Positions 25,976-35,911 of a stretch of 64,000 nucleotides of DNA are shown piece after piece. The notes below the pieces were generated by a model, which did not search any database, was not told where the DNA came from, and saw only the letters and a program-made list of their open reading frames with translations. Where the stretch lies: NCBI RefSeq assembly GCF_036826855.1, contig NZ_CP104578.1:1116001-1180000 (forward strand), in the 5' to 3' direction. The stretch is from Streptomyces sp. SJL17-4 (GTDB lineage: Bacteria; Actinomycetota; Actinomycetes; Streptomycetales; Streptomycetaceae). How positions within the stretch are numbered: position 1 is the stretch's first letter; every line of letters begins with the position of its first letter. The position numbers and the translations under genes are program-made.

Positions 25976-26458
25976 GCTCGCGTCAGCAACCAGGGCCAAG
26001 TCGGCTCCGGCACCGGTCCCTTGTCGTACGAGATCTACGAGACAGCGGCCCCCTGGGCCGACTACCTCGTGGACACGTTCAAGGTGGTCGCCCAACCGAC
26101 CTCAGGCAGCAGCCTCGCCCCCACGCCCGACGGGAGCATCGACCTCGTCCAGGCCCACAAGGTCTTCAACACCGTGACCTTCCTCAATGCCTCCCGCTAC
26201 TTCTTCGAGATGGCACGCGTCACGCGACCCGGCGGCCGGATCGTCTTCGACGTCATGACGGAGACCTGCCTGGACCCGACGACGGTGCGCGCCTGGGCGA
26301 CGAAGGGCGGGGTGGGACACGACTCCTACCCGGCCGCCATGCCCCGCCAGACGTGCGTGGACCTCTTCGCGACCCTCGGCTGCGCCCTGGAGGCCAGCTT
26401 CCCGGCCCGCATGGGCTTCGCCTCCACCGAAGTCCTCGTCTTCGGAAAGGGGGCCTGA
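25976..26458 (+). pseudogene. C-terminal half of a SAM methyltransferase
   Basis: The open frame begins around 25976 and reads SNQGQVGSGTGPLSYEIYE, then EMARVTRPGGRIVFDV and a tail ending in STEVLVFGKGA. This is the second half of a class I methyltransferase; the SAM-binding GxGxG part is absent. A TTG at 26021 could start a 145-residue product, but it would lack SAM binding. It looks like a 5'-truncated gene. Confidence 0.6.
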
Positions 26459-26468
26459 CGACCGGGCC

Positions 26469-26888
26469 CTATCCGTTGGGCAGTTCGGCGCGGACGCGGC
26501 GGGCGGGGCTGAAGGCGTAGAGCTCGAGGACACCGGGCGGGTCCGCGAGGCCGGGACCACCGGCCTCGATCCAGGCGGCGATGTCGGTGGCAGCGTCCTC
26601 GTCGTGGACGAGGCCGAGCCAGACCGGCCGGCCGCCCGCCGCGCGTCCGGCGGCGGAGGGCTGGACGACGATGACGTTGGCGCGCTCGCAGGAGTCCAGG
26701 CAGCCGGTGACCCGGACCTGCGCCCCGTCCGGCATGGTGCGGCGCAGGGCCGCCAGTTGTGCGGCGTGGTCGACGCCGGGGATCTTGGGTCTGCCGCAGC
26801 AGCAGCCTCGGCACACCGCGACCGTGCAGGAGGCCGCCCCCGCCCGTGTGGGGGCGGCCTCCTTGCGCTTGTTCGTACGGAGGCTCAT
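26469..26888 (-). CDS. (2Fe-2S) ferredoxin-like protein
   Basis: This 139-residue thioredoxin-like ferredoxin has cysteines in CRGCCCGRP and GCLDSCERANVIVVQP, the four-ligand pattern of the family. It probably carries electrons in the cytosol; the partner is unknown. It starts eight bases after the P-type ATPase stop. A strong hairpin lies inside its first 20 codons, so the true start may be further in, near VAVCRGC. Confidence 0.75.
   Translation of the reverse strand: MSLRTNKRKEAAPTRAGAASCTVAVCRGCCCGRPKIPGVDHAAQLAALRRTMPDGAQVRVTGCLDSCERANVIVVQPSAAGRAAGGRPVWLGLVHDEDAATDIAAWIEAGGPGLADPPGVLELYAFSPARRVRAELPNG
26829..26862. terminator. 13-bp hairpin inside the 5' end of the ferredoxin gene
   Basis: The arms 26829-26841 and 26850-26862 pair perfectly with an eight-base loop, followed on the minus strand by ordinary coding sequence. 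It may attenuate or end the ATPase transcript, or act in the mRNA of the ferredoxin. Confidence 0.55.
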
Positions 26889-26896
26889 CGCACGTC

Positions 26897-28867
26897 CTAC
26901 CGGGTCTCTGGGCGGGCGCGGCGCCAGGCGCCGTCGGCGAGCAGGCGCAGGCCGTTGAGGCCGACGAGGACGGTGGAGCCCTCGTGTCCGGCGACGCCGA
27001 GCGGCAGGGGCAGGGTGCCGACGAGGTCCCAGACGGCCAGGACGGCGATGAAGGTGCCCGCGATGACGAGGTTCTGGATCACGAGCTTGCGGGCGCGACG
27101 GGAGAGGTTCACGGCGGTGGGGATGGTGGCGAGTTCGTCGCGGACGACGACGGCGTCGGCGGTCTCCAAGGCCAAGTCGGAGCCGGCCCGGCCCATGGCG
27201 ATGCCGGTGTGGGCGGCGGCGAGAGCCGGGGCGTCGTTGACGCCGTCGCCGACGACGAGGACCTTGGCGCCGCTGTTCTGGAGTTCGTGGACGGCGGCGA
27301 CTTTCTCCTGGGGCAGCAGTCCGGCCCGTACGTCGGTGATGCCGACCTCGGCGGCGAGACGGGCCGCGGCGCGCGGGTTGTCGCCGGTGACCAAGACCGG
27401 GGTGCGGCCCGTCAGTTCGGCCAGCGCGCGGGTGGCGGTGGCGGCCTCGGGACGGAGCCGGTCGGCGATCCCGAGGGCGCCGGCCGGGCGACCGTCGAGG
27501 GTGACCACGACGGCGGTGCGACCCTCCTCCTCCAGCGCGGCGGCCAGGACCGCGGCCGGGTGGGCCGGTTCGTCGAGGAGGCGGGCGGGGCTGCCGACTG
27601 CGACGGCATGGCCGTCGACAGTGGCGGTGACACCGGTGCCGGGCGTGGAGGTGAAGTCCTCGGCCGCCGGCAGTTCCAGGCCACGGGCGCGGGCGGCGTC
27701 CACCACAGCGCGGGCGAGGGGGTGTTCGCTGGGGTGCTCGGCTGCCGCCGCGAGGCGCAGGAGCGCGTCCTCGTCGAGGCCGGAGCCGTCCAGGGCACGC
27801 AGGTCGGTCAGCCGCGGGGTTCCCTCGGTCAGGGTGCCGGTCTTGTCGAGCGCGACCGCGTCGATCTGGCCCAGGCGCTCCATGACGACGGCGGACTTCA
27901 CCAGGACACCGTGGCGGCCGGCGTTGGCCATCGCCGACAGCAGCGGCGGCATGGTGGCAAGAACGATGGCGCACGGGGAAGCCACGATCATGAAGGTCAT
28001 CGCCCGTAGCAGCGTGGACTGGAGCTCCGCGCCCATGAGCATCGGGATCACGAAGATCAGCAGCGTGGCGGCGACCATGCCGAGGCTGTAGCGCTGCTCG
28101 ACCTTCTCGATGAACAGCTGGGTGGGCGCCTTGGTCGCGGCGGCCACCTCGACCATCGCCACGATCCGGGCGATCACCGACTCGGACGGGTCGCGTTCGA
28201 CCTTCACGCGCAGGACGCCGGAACCGTTGAGGGTACCGGCGAAGACCTCGTCGCCCACCTGCTTGGCGACCGGCAGCGGCTCGCCAGTGATGGTGGCCTG
28301 GTCGACGTCGCTGGCGCCGTCGAGTACCCGGCCGTCGGCCCCGATCCGCTCCCCCGGCCGTACGAGAACGATGTCGCCCACGGCGAGATCCGCCGCTGGG
28401 ACGGTCTCCTCCGTACCGTCGTCCGCCACGCGCGTCGCTGTCTCCGGTGCCAGGTCGAGCAGTCCGCGTACGGAGTCGGCGGTGCGGGCGGTGGCGACGG
28501 CCTCCAGGGCCCCCGAGGTGGCGAAGATGACGATCAGCAGCGCACCGTCGAGGACCTGCCCGATCGCGGCCGCGCCGACGGCCGCTACGACCATCAGCAG
28601 GTCGACGTCCAGGGTCTTGTCCTTCAGGGCCTTCAGGCCCTCCCAGCCCGGCTCCCAGCCGCCGGTGACGTAGCTCGCGGCGAACAGCGGCCCCCACAGC
28701 CACGACGGTGCGTCCGCCAGGTACAGCGGGAGGGCGAGCAGGAACAGGACCAGCGCCGCAAGCGCCCAGCGGGCCTCGGGGAGGGCCAGGATCCGAGTGC
28801 GCCGACGCGGTGGCGCGGAGCCCGGTCCGGCAGCAGCCGTCGAGGGCCGTTCCAGGACAGAAGACAT
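26897..28867 (-). CDS. P1B-4-type heavy-metal ATPase (CtpJ/CtpD-like)
   Basis: This 656-residue P-type ATPase has SPC (297-299) in the metal-binding helix, the phosphorylated Asp341 in DKTGTLTEG, TGEP, the SEHPLA motif, GDGVNDAPAL and a final-helix HEGST near 628. SPC plus HEGxT without an N-terminal metal domain defines the P1B-4 group, which exports Co, Ni or Fe. ATG at 28867 is preceded by AAGGG. It is divergent from an NmtR-like gene, as NmtR controls ctpJ in mycobacteria. Confidence 0.9.
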   Translation of the reverse strand: MSSVLERPSTAAAGPGSAPPRRRTRILALPEARWALAALVLFLLALPLYLADAPSWLWGPLFAASYVTGGWEPGWEGLKALKDKTLDVDLLMVVAAVGAAAIGQVLDGALLIVIFATSGALEAVATARTADSVRGLLDLAPETATRVADDGTEETVPAADLAVGDIVLVRPGERIGADGRVLDGASDVDQATITGEPLPVAKQVGDEVFAGTLNGSGVLRVKVERDPSESVIARIVAMVEVAAATKAPTQLFIEKVEQRYSLGMVAATLLIFVIPMLMGAELQSTLLRAMTFMIVASPCAIVLATMPPLLSAMANAGRHGVLVKSAVVMERLGQIDAVALDKTGTLTEGTPRLTDLRALDGSGLDEDALLRLAAAAEHPSEHPLARAVVDAARARGLELPAAEDFTSTPGTGVTATVDGHAVAVGSPARLLDEPAHPAAVLAAALEEEGRTAVVVTLDGRPAGALGIADRLRPEAATATRALAELTGRTPVLVTGDNPRAAARLAAEVGITDVRAGLLPQEKVAAVHELQNSGAKVLVVGDGVNDAPALAAAHTGIAMGRAGSDLALETADAVVVRDELATIPTAVNLSRRARKLVIQNLVIAGTFIAVLAVWDLVGTLPLPLGVAGHEGSTVLVGLNGLRLLADGAWRRARPETR

Positions 28868-28913
28868 GACAAAGCAACCCTTCGCGGGCGGATGGGCAAC
28901 CCACCCACCATAC

Positions 28914-28936
28914 AAGAACACCTGAACAGGTCTTCA
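28914..28936. promoter_or_regulatory. Candidate NmtR operator
   Basis: An imperfect palindrome (AAGAACACCTG, then CAGGTCTT) lies between the divergent ATPase and NmtR genes, 47 bases from the ATPase start and 24 from the nmtR start. Its place and symmetry fit an ArsR/SmtB dimer site controlling both genes. Confidence 0.5.
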
Positions 28937-28959
28937 TGTCTCGTCCGTATCATGGTCGC

Positions 28960-29340
28960 ATGGGCCACGGAACGAACGCCAACAGCACCACCCGCGAACG
29001 TCTCGACACGGTCGGTGCGACCGACGTCGCCGCGACCCTCCAGGCCCTCGCCACACCCTCGCGCCTGTACATCCTGGCCCGCCTGCGGGAAGGACCCTCC
29101 TCGGTCGGCGAGCTCGCCGCGGCCGTCGGAATGGAGCCCTCGGCCTGCTCCCACCAGCTCCGCCTACTGCGCAACCTCGGCCTCGTGACCGGTGAGCGAC
29201 ACGGCCGCTCGATCGTCTACGCGCTCTACGACAACCACGTCGCCGAACTCCTCGACCAGGCGCTTTACCACGTCGAGCACCTGCGCACCGGCACCCGCGA
29301 CCTCCCCGCCGAACTCACCGCTCCGGCCACAGCCGACTAG
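28960..29340 (+). CDS. nmtR: NmtR-like Ni/Co sensor repressor
   Basis: This 126-residue repressor is strongly similar to Mycobacterium tuberculosis NmtR: it begins MGHG, has ATLQALATPSRL and HQLRLLRNLGLV, and its alpha-5 ligands Asp91, His93, His104 and His107 fall at the same positions. NmtR binds Ni(II)/Co(II) through these and its N-terminal Gly2-His3, then releases DNA. ATG at 28960 is chosen because it gives the MGHG ligand terminus; an upstream start would bury it. It should repress the divergent P1B-4 ATPase. Confidence 0.9.
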   Translation: MGHGTNANSTTRERLDTVGATDVAATLQALATPSRLYILARLREGPSSVGELAAAVGMEPSACSHQLRLLRNLGLVTGERHGRSIVYALYDNHVAELLDQALYHVEHLRTGTRDLPAELTAPATAD

Positions 29341-29368
29341 CGCGGAGCGAGGAGGTCGTGAAGGCGGA

Positions 29369-30655
29369 CTAGCGGCTGTTCGCGCCGACCGCCGTATCCG
29401 TTCCGACTTCGGGTTCGGCTTCCGCGCGGGTGAGGGTGCCGCCCCGTTCGAGGGCGACGACGGCTCCCGCGCAGAGCAGACCGGTCGCGGCCAGCACCGC
29501 CCAGGGAAGCCAGCCGATGCCCGTATCGAAGAGAGCACCGATAGCAAGGTTGCCCACAGCGATGGCGACGCCCGAGGCGGTGTTGTAGGCGCCGTAATAG
29601 GTCGCCACCAGGCGCTCGCCGGACAAGCGCATGACCGTGTCCATCTCGAAGGGATAGAGCAGCGCGCCGCCCCAGGCCAGCAGCCCCGCGCACACCGCGA
29701 GGGCGGTGACCCCGACCACCGTGCCCACCGGCCCCGTTCCCGGAGTCGGCAGCACCGGCAAGAAGGCGAGCCCCATGACGGCGAGTCCCCAGGCGATGGC
29801 CTTCGGCCCGGTCAGAGTGCGTTTGGCCCAGGCTGTGAGTTTCAGCTGTCCCGACAGGGCCGCGAGTGCGGAGGCGGCGAACACCGCCCCCGTCACCAGA
29901 CCGGCCTGTCCACCGAACAGCTCACGCGCCCGAAGGGGCAGCGCCAGGTAGACCTGGAAGGCCAGCACATACGAGCCCGACATGACGCACGCGAACAGCA
30001 GGAACGGCCGATTGGCAGCGATGGACCGCCAGTCGGCAAGCACCGCGCGTACCGCGGAGCGCGCGTTCCGGTCGGCCGGCGGACGGGCAGGCAGGGACCG
30101 CGCCTGGAGCACAGCCAGAAGGCCGAAGACAGCTGCGGCGACCACGCACACCGCGCGGAAGTCGAGGGCCAGCAGAGCAAGGCCGGCGAGCGGCCCGACA
30201 AGGATGCCGGCCTGGTAGAAGACGTTGAAGACGGCGAACGCCTCGACCCGTCGCTCCTCCCCCGCCTCGGCGGCCAGATAGGCACGTACGGCCGGATTGA
30301 ACAAGGCCCCGGCGAGGCCGGTGAGCGCCGAGGCCACGACGAGCGCGGGCAGGGACTGGGCCACGCCGAGAAGGGCGAAGGCGACGGTCCTCAGGGCGCA
30401 GCCCGCCAAGATCATGGGCTTGCAGCCGTAGCGGTCGGCGAGCGTGCCGCCGACGAGGAACATGCCCTGCTGGGAGAGGTTGCGTACGCCGAGGACGAGG
30501 CCGACCGCCCAGGCCGCCATTGCGAGCCCATGGGAGAGATGGTCGGCGAGGTAGGGCATCAGCATGTAGAAGCCCAGGTTGATCCCGAACTGGTTCACCA
30601 TCAGCAGCCGTACGGCCGGACCGAACGACGCGAACTGCGCCGACAGCCGGCTCAT
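29369..30655 (-). CDS. MFS transporter
   Basis: This 428-residue protein has about twelve membrane segments and the major facilitator loop [17 protein letters not shown]. It resembles drug or metabolite exporters. The start overlaps the stop of the cysteine-synthase-like gene by four bases, so the two are co-translated and the transporter may move that enzyme's product. No substrate can be named. Confidence 0.85.
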   Translation of the reverse strand: MSRLSAQFASFGPAVRLLMVNQFGINLGFYMLMPYLADHLSHGLAMAAWAVGLVLGVRNLSQQGMFLVGGTLADRYGCKPMILAGCALRTVAFALLGVAQSLPALVVASALTGLAGALFNPAVRAYLAAEAGEERRVEAFAVFNVFYQAGILVGPLAGLALLALDFRAVCVVAAAVFGLLAVLQARSLPARPPADRNARSAVRAVLADWRSIAANRPFLLFACVMSGSYVLAFQVYLALPLRARELFGGQAGLVTGAVFAASALAALSGQLKLTAWAKRTLTGPKAIAWGLAVMGLAFLPVLPTPGTGPVGTVVGVTALAVCAGLLAWGGALLYPFEMDTVMRLSGERLVATYYGAYNTASGVAIAVGNLAIGALFDTGIGWLPWAVLAATGLLCAGAVVALERGGTLTRAEAEPEVGTDTAVGANSR

Positions 30656-31788
30656 CGCGCACCCGCCGGGCGTTCGGCGAGGCGGGCCAAGGGGTCACGC
30701 ACATCCGAGCACCTGGTCCAGCCGGTCACCGTGCACTCGTCGGGCATGGCGATCTCGTCCGGTTCCTCCGGCACCTCGCCATCGAGAAGTCCGTGTTCCT
30801 CGCACCAGGCGTCGTTGTAGAGGGTGTCCAGGTAGCGATGCGGGCCGTCGGGGAAGACGGCCACGATGCGCGTCCCCGGCGGCATGGTGCGGGCCGCCCA
30901 GCCGGCGACGAGGGCGACCGCGCCGACGCTCCAGCCGCCGGAGGTGTAGTGCCGGCGGGCGAGGCGACGGCACGCCCGGGCCGCTTCCCGGGGCGCGACC
31001 CAGTGCACTTCGGAGAACGCCGCGTAGTCGACATTGTCCGGGTGGATGCTGGAGCCGAGCCCGCGCATCAGGCGCGGACCGGCGGGCTGTCCGAAGATCG
31101 CCGAGTTGACCGAATCCACCCCGATCAGCCTCACGTCAGGGGCGACTTCCCGCAGTCCGGCGGCGATACCCGCAGAGTGGCCGCCGGTGCCGACCGCCGC
31201 GACCAGGACGTCGATCCGGCCCAGCTGGGCGATGAGTTCCATGGCCAGCGGCCGGTAGGCGGCGACGTTGTCGGGATTGGCGTACTGGTCCGGGCAGTAC
31301 GCGCCGGGCGCCGCGGACAGCAGCGCCGAAACCCGCTCCCGGCGGGCGGCCTGCCAGCCGCCGGTGGGATGCGGTCGCTCAACCTGGTCGACGTGGGCGC
31401 CGAGTGCGGTCAGCAGGCGTACGAGGGACGACTCCATCCCGGGGTCGGTGACCACGGTGACCGGATGCCCGTACGTCAGCCCGGCGAGTGCCAGGCCGAG
31501 GCCGAGGGTGCCGCTGGAGGACTCGATCACGGGAGCACCGGGCAGCAGCTCACCGCGCAGCCGGGCCTGGCGGATCATGTGCAGCCCAGGGCGGTCCTTG
31601 ATGCCGCCCGGGTTGCGTCCCTCCAGCTTGGCGAAGAATCCCCGGCCGGGCGGGGCGAAGAACTGGTCGATCCAGAGGACGGGGGTGGCGCCGACGAGCT
31701 GGGCGGGCCGGCGGACGACGGGCGGAACGGGGGCGAACGACGCTGGGGCGAGCGGCCCAAGGTCGTCGAGCAGGGAATGGCGGTTCAT
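30652..31788 (-). CDS. PLP-dependent cysteine-synthase family enzyme
   Basis: This 378-residue fold-type II PLP enzyme has the lysine region [14 protein letters not shown], the substrate loop [12 protein letters not shown] and the phosphate-cradle GTGGHSAG. The family includes cysteine synthase and diaminopropionate synthase (SbnA). The C-terminal 50 residues are acidic with two cysteines. ATG at 31788 is the fitting start. Coupling to an MFS gene resembles metallophore precursor loci, or a thiol/sulfide detoxification pair; neither is proven. Confidence 0.8.
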   Translation of the reverse strand: MNRHSLLDDLGPLAPASFAPVPPVVRRPAQLVGATPVLWIDQFFAPPGRGFFAKLEGRNPGGIKDRPGLHMIRQARLRGELLPGAPVIESSSGTLGLGLALAGLTYGHPVTVVTDPGMESSLVRLLTALGAHVDQVERPHPTGGWQAARRERVSALLSAAPGAYCPDQYANPDNVAAYRPLAMELIAQLGRIDVLVAAVGTGGHSAGIAAGLREVAPDVRLIGVDSVNSAIFGQPAGPRLMRGLGSSIHPDNVDYAAFSEVHWVAPREAARACRRLARRHYTSGGWSVGAVALVAGWAARTMPPGTRIVAVFPDGPHRYLDTLYNDAWCEEHGLLDGEVPEEPDEIAMPDECTVTGWTRCSDVRDPLARLAERPAGAR

Positions 31789-31910
31789 GGGAGCGTGCTC
31801 CTTCACGTCCCGGCGCAGGACGCGGGGACGGACGGTGGTCAGTAGGGCGCGGGGCACCGTTTCCTCCTGGCGGGCTGTCGGGCCGGCGGGAAGAGAGGTG
31901 CGCAGAGCTC

Positions 31911-32339
31911 CTACTGACGCCAGACGCAGCGGGTCGCGAGCTCGGATCGTCGTTGCCGGGACGCAGAGGATGAAGCCGGCCGCGAGGCTGCTCCGGCGAG
32001 AGCTGGGTCGAACTCGGCAGGCTGCGGGGCCAGCTCCTCGACTGGCGGCGCTTGGGATTCCGCCCCGATGGCGGCCGGGCGCGGGCGGTCCACGGCGTGA
32101 TCGACGTGGTCTCCGGACCCGTGTCCGTGGGTTGGGGGATGTTCCGCGAAGGCAGCTGTCGGCTCCACGGGGGCCGCCGCGTGGGGACAGGCCGTGTCCA
32201 AGAAGACGTGGGGGCCGGAGAAGGCGGCGCTGTGGCTGGCTCCCGCGACATGCGCGGCGATCAGGACCACCAGGACGGGCAACAGTACGGCGCGGCACCG
32301 CCGCAGGCTCCGCACCCATGCTCGCCGGTAGTCGATCAC
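31911..32339 (-). CDS. Secreted or membrane-anchored His-containing protein
   Basis: This 142-residue protein has one N-terminal hydrophobic segment ([17 protein letters not shown]) and then a hydrophilic stretch with histidines ([18 protein letters not shown]). The pattern suggests an exported metal-binding protein. No family is recognised. GTG at 32339 is the start. It is divergent from a DUF305 gene, and the two may share a promoter. Confidence 0.6.
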   Translation of the reverse strand: MIDYRRAWVRSLRRCRAVLLPVLVVLIAAHVAGASHSAAFSGPHVFLDTACPHAAAPVEPTAAFAEHPPTHGHGSGDHVDHAVDRPRPAAIGAESQAPPVEELAPQPAEFDPALAGAASRPASSSASRQRRSELATRCVWRQ

Positions 32340-32488
32340 CTACACACAGTAAGGCTCCACATACGTGGCGTCACGTTTCTGCAGGGTCTCGTCCTCCGTT
32401 CGAGGCAGGATGCCGTCGGCGAAGCCGCAACGCATAGGGTGCGCTCGGGCCGAACACTCGGCCGTTCACCACCCCACAGGAGTCTCGC

Positions 32489-33172
32489 GTGACCGAGTCC
32501 GTTCCCCTCGACCCGGCCGACATATCCGAGACCACCGCCGGCCCACGGGTGCGGTGGCACCACGTGCTGCTGGGCGCCGGGCTCGCGGTCCTGCTCGTCG
32601 GCGCGGTCGCCCTGGGCCGAACGACCGCCTCCGCGGAGCCGCGCCACGCTGCCCCGGCGTCCGACTCCGCCGACGCGGGGTTCGCCCGGGACATGTCCAT
32701 CCACCATGCGCAGGCGGTCGAGATGTCCTTCCTCGTCCGCTCGCGCAGCGATGTCAAGGACGTCGGCTACCTCTCGTACGACATCATCACCACGCAGTCG
32801 AACCAGCGGGGCATGATGCTCGGCGCCCTCCAGCGTTGGGACCTTCCTGTGCACACCAGCGCGGCACCGATGGCGTGGATGGGACACGGGCAGCACTCCG
32901 GCCACGGCGGCGAGGTCCTGATGCCGGGCATGGCGAGTCGCGCGGAACTCGACCGGCTGAGCAAGGCACCCGCCAAGAACGCGGAGGTCCTCTACCTGCA
33001 ACTGATGATCCGCCACCATCAGGCCGGCGTGGCGATGGCACAGGGTTACGCCGACCTCGGCGCGGACCCGCTCCTCGTGCGGCTCGCTGAGGGCATGGTC
33101 GCCGGGCAGCGCGAGGAGATCGACCTGATGACGGACATGCTGAAGCGGCGCGGGGCGGCCCCGCTCAACTGA
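32489..33172 (+). CDS. DUF305 protein
   Basis: This 227-residue protein has one N-terminal membrane anchor (HVLLGAGLAVLLVGAVALG) and the DUF305 core with HHAQAVEMS near the start and MIRHHQAGVAMAQGY near the end. These His/Met-rich helices form a four-helix bundle thought to bind metal. DUF305 genes often lie in copper or metal resistance regions. The start is GTG after an AGGAG-like site. Confidence 0.85.
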   Translation: MTESVPLDPADISETTAGPRVRWHHVLLGAGLAVLLVGAVALGRTTASAEPRHAAPASDSADAGFARDMSIHHAQAVEMSFLVRSRSDVKDVGYLSYDIITTQSNQRGMMLGALQRWDLPVHTSAAPMAWMGHGQHSGHGGEVLMPGMASRAELDRLSKAPAKNAEVLYLQLMIRHHQAGVAMAQGYADLGADPLLVRLAEGMVAGQREEIDLMTDMLKRRGAAPLN

Positions 33173-33241
33173 ACAGGGCCGCCCTCGTGGCAGGGTGTGC
33201 CGCCCACCAGCGACGCACCCCTTCCTTATCGCAGGGCGCAA

Positions 33242-33970
33242 TCAGCCGTCCGCGCGGCCACGTCGCCGGTTCCACCACAAGACGCCGACCGTGACCGAGG
33301 CCAGGACGAGGACGCCCACGATCATGAGTACGGTGTTCGGCGAGGATTCCTCCGCCTCCGACGCCTTCGCCCCGGCCTTGGCGTCGGATGCGGCAGGGGT
33401 TGTCGGCGCCGCGCTCGTGGGGGCGGCAGTCGCAGGGCTGGCCGGCGTGGTGCTCGGGGCGACCGGCTTGGCGCCCGGTGCGGCCGGGCCGAGCTCAAGG
33501 ACGGGAGCGGGGCTGCCCGAGTGGCCGCCGTCGCCGTGGGACTCCTCCAGCTCGATCCAGCGGTCCACACGGCCGTCGCTGTAGGTCTGCAGCGTCTTGA
33601 ACGCCAGCGACTTGGCCTCGGGCAGCTGCCGGATCACGACCTTGTAGGCGGCGTCCCGGCCGGCCTCGACGGCGGGGCCGGAGACGGCGTAGCCGCGGTC
33701 GGTGGGGGTCAGCTGCCAGCCTGCCGGGCCGCTCTTGTAGGCGACGTCGGAGGGCTTGATCCCTTCGGGGAGGACCACTTCCAGCTTGGTGATGCCGGCC
33801 GTCGGCGACTCGGATTCGGCGTTGAAGGACAGCTCGATGTTCTCGGCGAGCGCCCGGGGGTTCTCGGCCTCGACCTCGACGTGAGCGAAGGCGGAGGTGG
33901 TCATCGCGAGCGAGGCGGCGAGCGTCGCGGCGGTGACGAACGGGGCACGGGCCCGGAGAATGCGGTGCAC
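33242..33970 (-). CDS. YcnI-type copper-binding exported protein
   Basis: This 242-residue protein has a signal peptide ending TSAFA, and the mature chain begins HVEVEAENP; the N-terminal His is the copper ligand in the YcnI (DUF1775) family. A Pro/Ala-rich linker and a C-terminal membrane helix (VLMIVGVLVLASVTVGVLWW) with RRR follow, anchoring it to the membrane. It probably acts in extracytoplasmic copper handling with its neighbours. Confidence 0.88.
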   Translation of the reverse strand: MHRILRARAPFVTAATLAASLAMTTSAFAHVEVEAENPRALAENIELSFNAESESPTAGITKLEVVLPEGIKPSDVAYKSGPAGWQLTPTDRGYAVSGPAVEAGRDAAYKVVIRQLPEAKSLAFKTLQTYSDGRVDRWIELEESHGDGGHSGSPAPVLELGPAAPGAKPVAPSTTPASPATAAPTSAAPTTPAASDAKAGAKASEAEESSPNTVLMIVGVLVLASVTVGVLWWNRRRGRADG

Positions 33971-34022
33971 GGTCTACTCCGTGGTGTGTGGGGTGTGCGG
34001 GCATGCCGGAGCACGCCCTCGG

Positions 34023-34715
34023 TCAGACGGTGACGAGCCGTCCGGCCGGTGGCCCCCGACGCACCACGACGTGGGCCAGCACCACCATGGACGGATACGC
34101 ACGCGACCGCGACCGAGGTCGTACCTGGCGGATCGCGGGCGGAGGCCGCAGGAAGCGCGTTGGCGAGAGAAGCCGTACGAGGAGTTCGGTGACGGCGTCG
34201 GCCACGCGGTGCACGGCTGCTGCGACGGCACCACGCACGGCCGCGTCTGCGCACTGCATCAGCCACCCCACCAGCAGGGCCGCCACGAGGTGCACCACAC
34301 TCATCGACATGCCGTGGTGTCCGGCGTGCCAGACGGCGTCGCTACCGTGCGACGCATGCGCATAGTGCGCGGCTGGACCGTCGACCCAGCCGAACCAGCA
34401 GTGGAGCAGCGCCTGCGCGCCCGCTGTCGCCGCCGTCGTGGCAGCCGGCGAAGCCGGGCGGCCTACGAGCCGGAGCGCGGCCAAGAAGAGGAGTGCCCCA
34501 CCCAGCAGGCCGGCCGTCCAGGACGCCGTGTGCCCGGACGCCAGGTGATGTCCGGTAACAGCCAGGCCCGTACTGACACCGCTGAACAGTCCCGCGCGGA
34601 CAACACGCCCCGGCACGTCGCCGTCCGGTTCCCCGCCGGGGCGACGCGCGGAGCGGGGGCAGCTCGTCCACGGCATAGCGGGCCCATCATGAACCACGCC
34701 GCCCACTCCGTACAC
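34023..34715 (-). CDS. Membrane protein of the copper/metal gene group
   Basis: This 230-residue protein has several hydrophobic segments and a His/Met-rich loop (HASHGSDAVWHAGHHGMSMS). It lies 52 bases downstream... in reading order before the ycnI gene on the same strand, so co-transcription is likely. No family is recognised. The start is uncertain: Met14 (34676) is an alternative. Confidence 0.6.
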   Translation of the reverse strand: MYGVGGVVHDGPAMPWTSCPRSARRPGGEPDGDVPGRVVRAGLFSGVSTGLAVTGHHLASGHTASWTAGLLGGALLFLAALRLVGRPASPAATTAATAGAQALLHCWFGWVDGPAAHYAHASHGSDAVWHAGHHGMSMSVVHLVAALLVGWLMQCADAAVRGAVAAAVHRVADAVTELLVRLLSPTRFLRPPPAIRQVRPRSRSRAYPSMVVLAHVVVRRGPPAGRLVTV

Positions 34716-34844
34716 AGCGCTCAGGAACTCACGACACGGTTCAGTGATCAGGCAGTCGGCCTACGGGCGGCAGTGCGCGGCGGTGAGACAGGGAGCACAG
34801 CCTTGCCCGGCGGGTAGCACCGAAGACCGCCGCGGTGCAGCCGG

Positions 34845-35894
34845 CTAGTCGCCTCCGCCATCCCCGCCTCCACCGTCGCCCCCGCCGGAGTCGCCCGAGT
34901 CGCCACCGTCCGAGCCCCAGCCGTCCCCGCCGCCGGGCTCGTTGTCGTCGCCGCCGCTGCCCAGGTTGCTGAACCACGAACGGTCCCAGTCCACGTCGGC
35001 CCCAACCGGCTCACCACCGTCCGCGTGGCGCCGCTGCGACCGGAACCGCGCCAGGCCCGTCGTGTCCCCGAGGCCGAACGCGACCGCGAAGACCTGCGCC
35101 ATGACGGCGTCCAGCGGGTCCGTACCCTCGTAACGCACGGGGGCGAGCGGCAGCAGGATCGAACCCGGCTCGACCGCCGGCCGGCGCGGCGGCCGCGTCA
35201 ACAGGGCGACGCGCTGTTCGTCCCGCAGCAGCCACGAACTCATCGTGGTGGACCGCCGCAACAGCCACCGCCGCCCCGCCAGGGTCACTTCGACGGAGCT
35301 CTTCGACTTGCGCAGCTTCTTCGTCAGCCTGAGGTCGGCGGCGACGTCGCCGACGGTCAGGCGCAGCCCCTTGGCCGGGTCGCCGGAGTCGCTGTGAAAG
35401 CCGTGCGGTGCCCGGATGCGCACGACCGGAGCCTGTGGTCCCCAGACGTCCACGCGTACCAGGCGCCGGTCCACCGCAACGGCGATCGGCCCGGCCGGCC
35501 CCGCCGCGTACCGCCGTGCGATCCACAACGGGACGCCTTCGGTCCAGGCTCGGCCGACCAGAGCGTTCACCCCCTCAGGCCCGCCGCTCAACCGCACGGC
35601 CAACTCCCCCAGCTCCCGTGCGAAGTCGGCGGCATGCCGCACTCTCACCGGCGCACTCGTGCCGGTGACGCGGGTCACCGGCACGATCCCGGGCCCCTGT
35701 GCCAGCCGCTCCAGCGGGCGCTCGGCCCCTCCGCCACCGAGCCAGTTCCCGCGCTGATAGGCCTCCGCCATGGCGCCCAGGTTCAACTCGCTCAGCGCCG
35801 TGACCCTGCCTCCCCTGCGCAGCTGTTCCTCGGTCAGCTCGACCGTCCGCGCCAGCGGATTCCACGATCGCTCGCCATAGAGCACCTGGCTCAC
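34845..35894 (-). CDS. Uncharacterised protein beside TerD
   Basis: This 349-residue protein begins SQVLYGERSWNPLARTVEL and ends in a long Gly/Asp/Ser-rich disordered tail. The middle has basic segments (LRLTKKLRKSKSSVEVTL). I recognise no named domain. It follows the TerD gene by 17 bases on the same strand, so it is probably part of the tellurite-type stress system. One of two adjacent GTG codons (35897 or 35894) is the start. Confidence 0.65.
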   Translation of the reverse strand: MSQVLYGERSWNPLARTVELTEEQLRRGGRVTALSELNLGAMAEAYQRGNWLGGGGAERPLERLAQGPGIVPVTRVTGTSAPVRVRHAADFARELGELAVRLSGGPEGVNALVGRAWTEGVPLWIARRYAAGPAGPIAVAVDRRLVRVDVWGPQAPVVRIRAPHGFHSDSGDPAKGLRLTVGDVAADLRLTKKLRKSKSSVEVTLAGRRWLLRRSTTMSSWLLRDEQRVALLTRPPRRPAVEPGSILLPLAPVRYEGTDPLDAVMAQVFAVAFGLGDTTGLARFRSQRRHADGGEPVGADVDWDRSWFSNLGSGGDDNEPGGGDGWGSDGGDSGDSGGGDGGGGDGGGD

Positions 35895-35911
35895 CACAAC
35901 CCCCGTATCTC

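Noticed and set aside
24070..26520. An 816-codon plus-strand frame
   Set aside because: It lies antisense to the channel gene and crosses the methyltransferase fragment in another frame; no recognisable protein.
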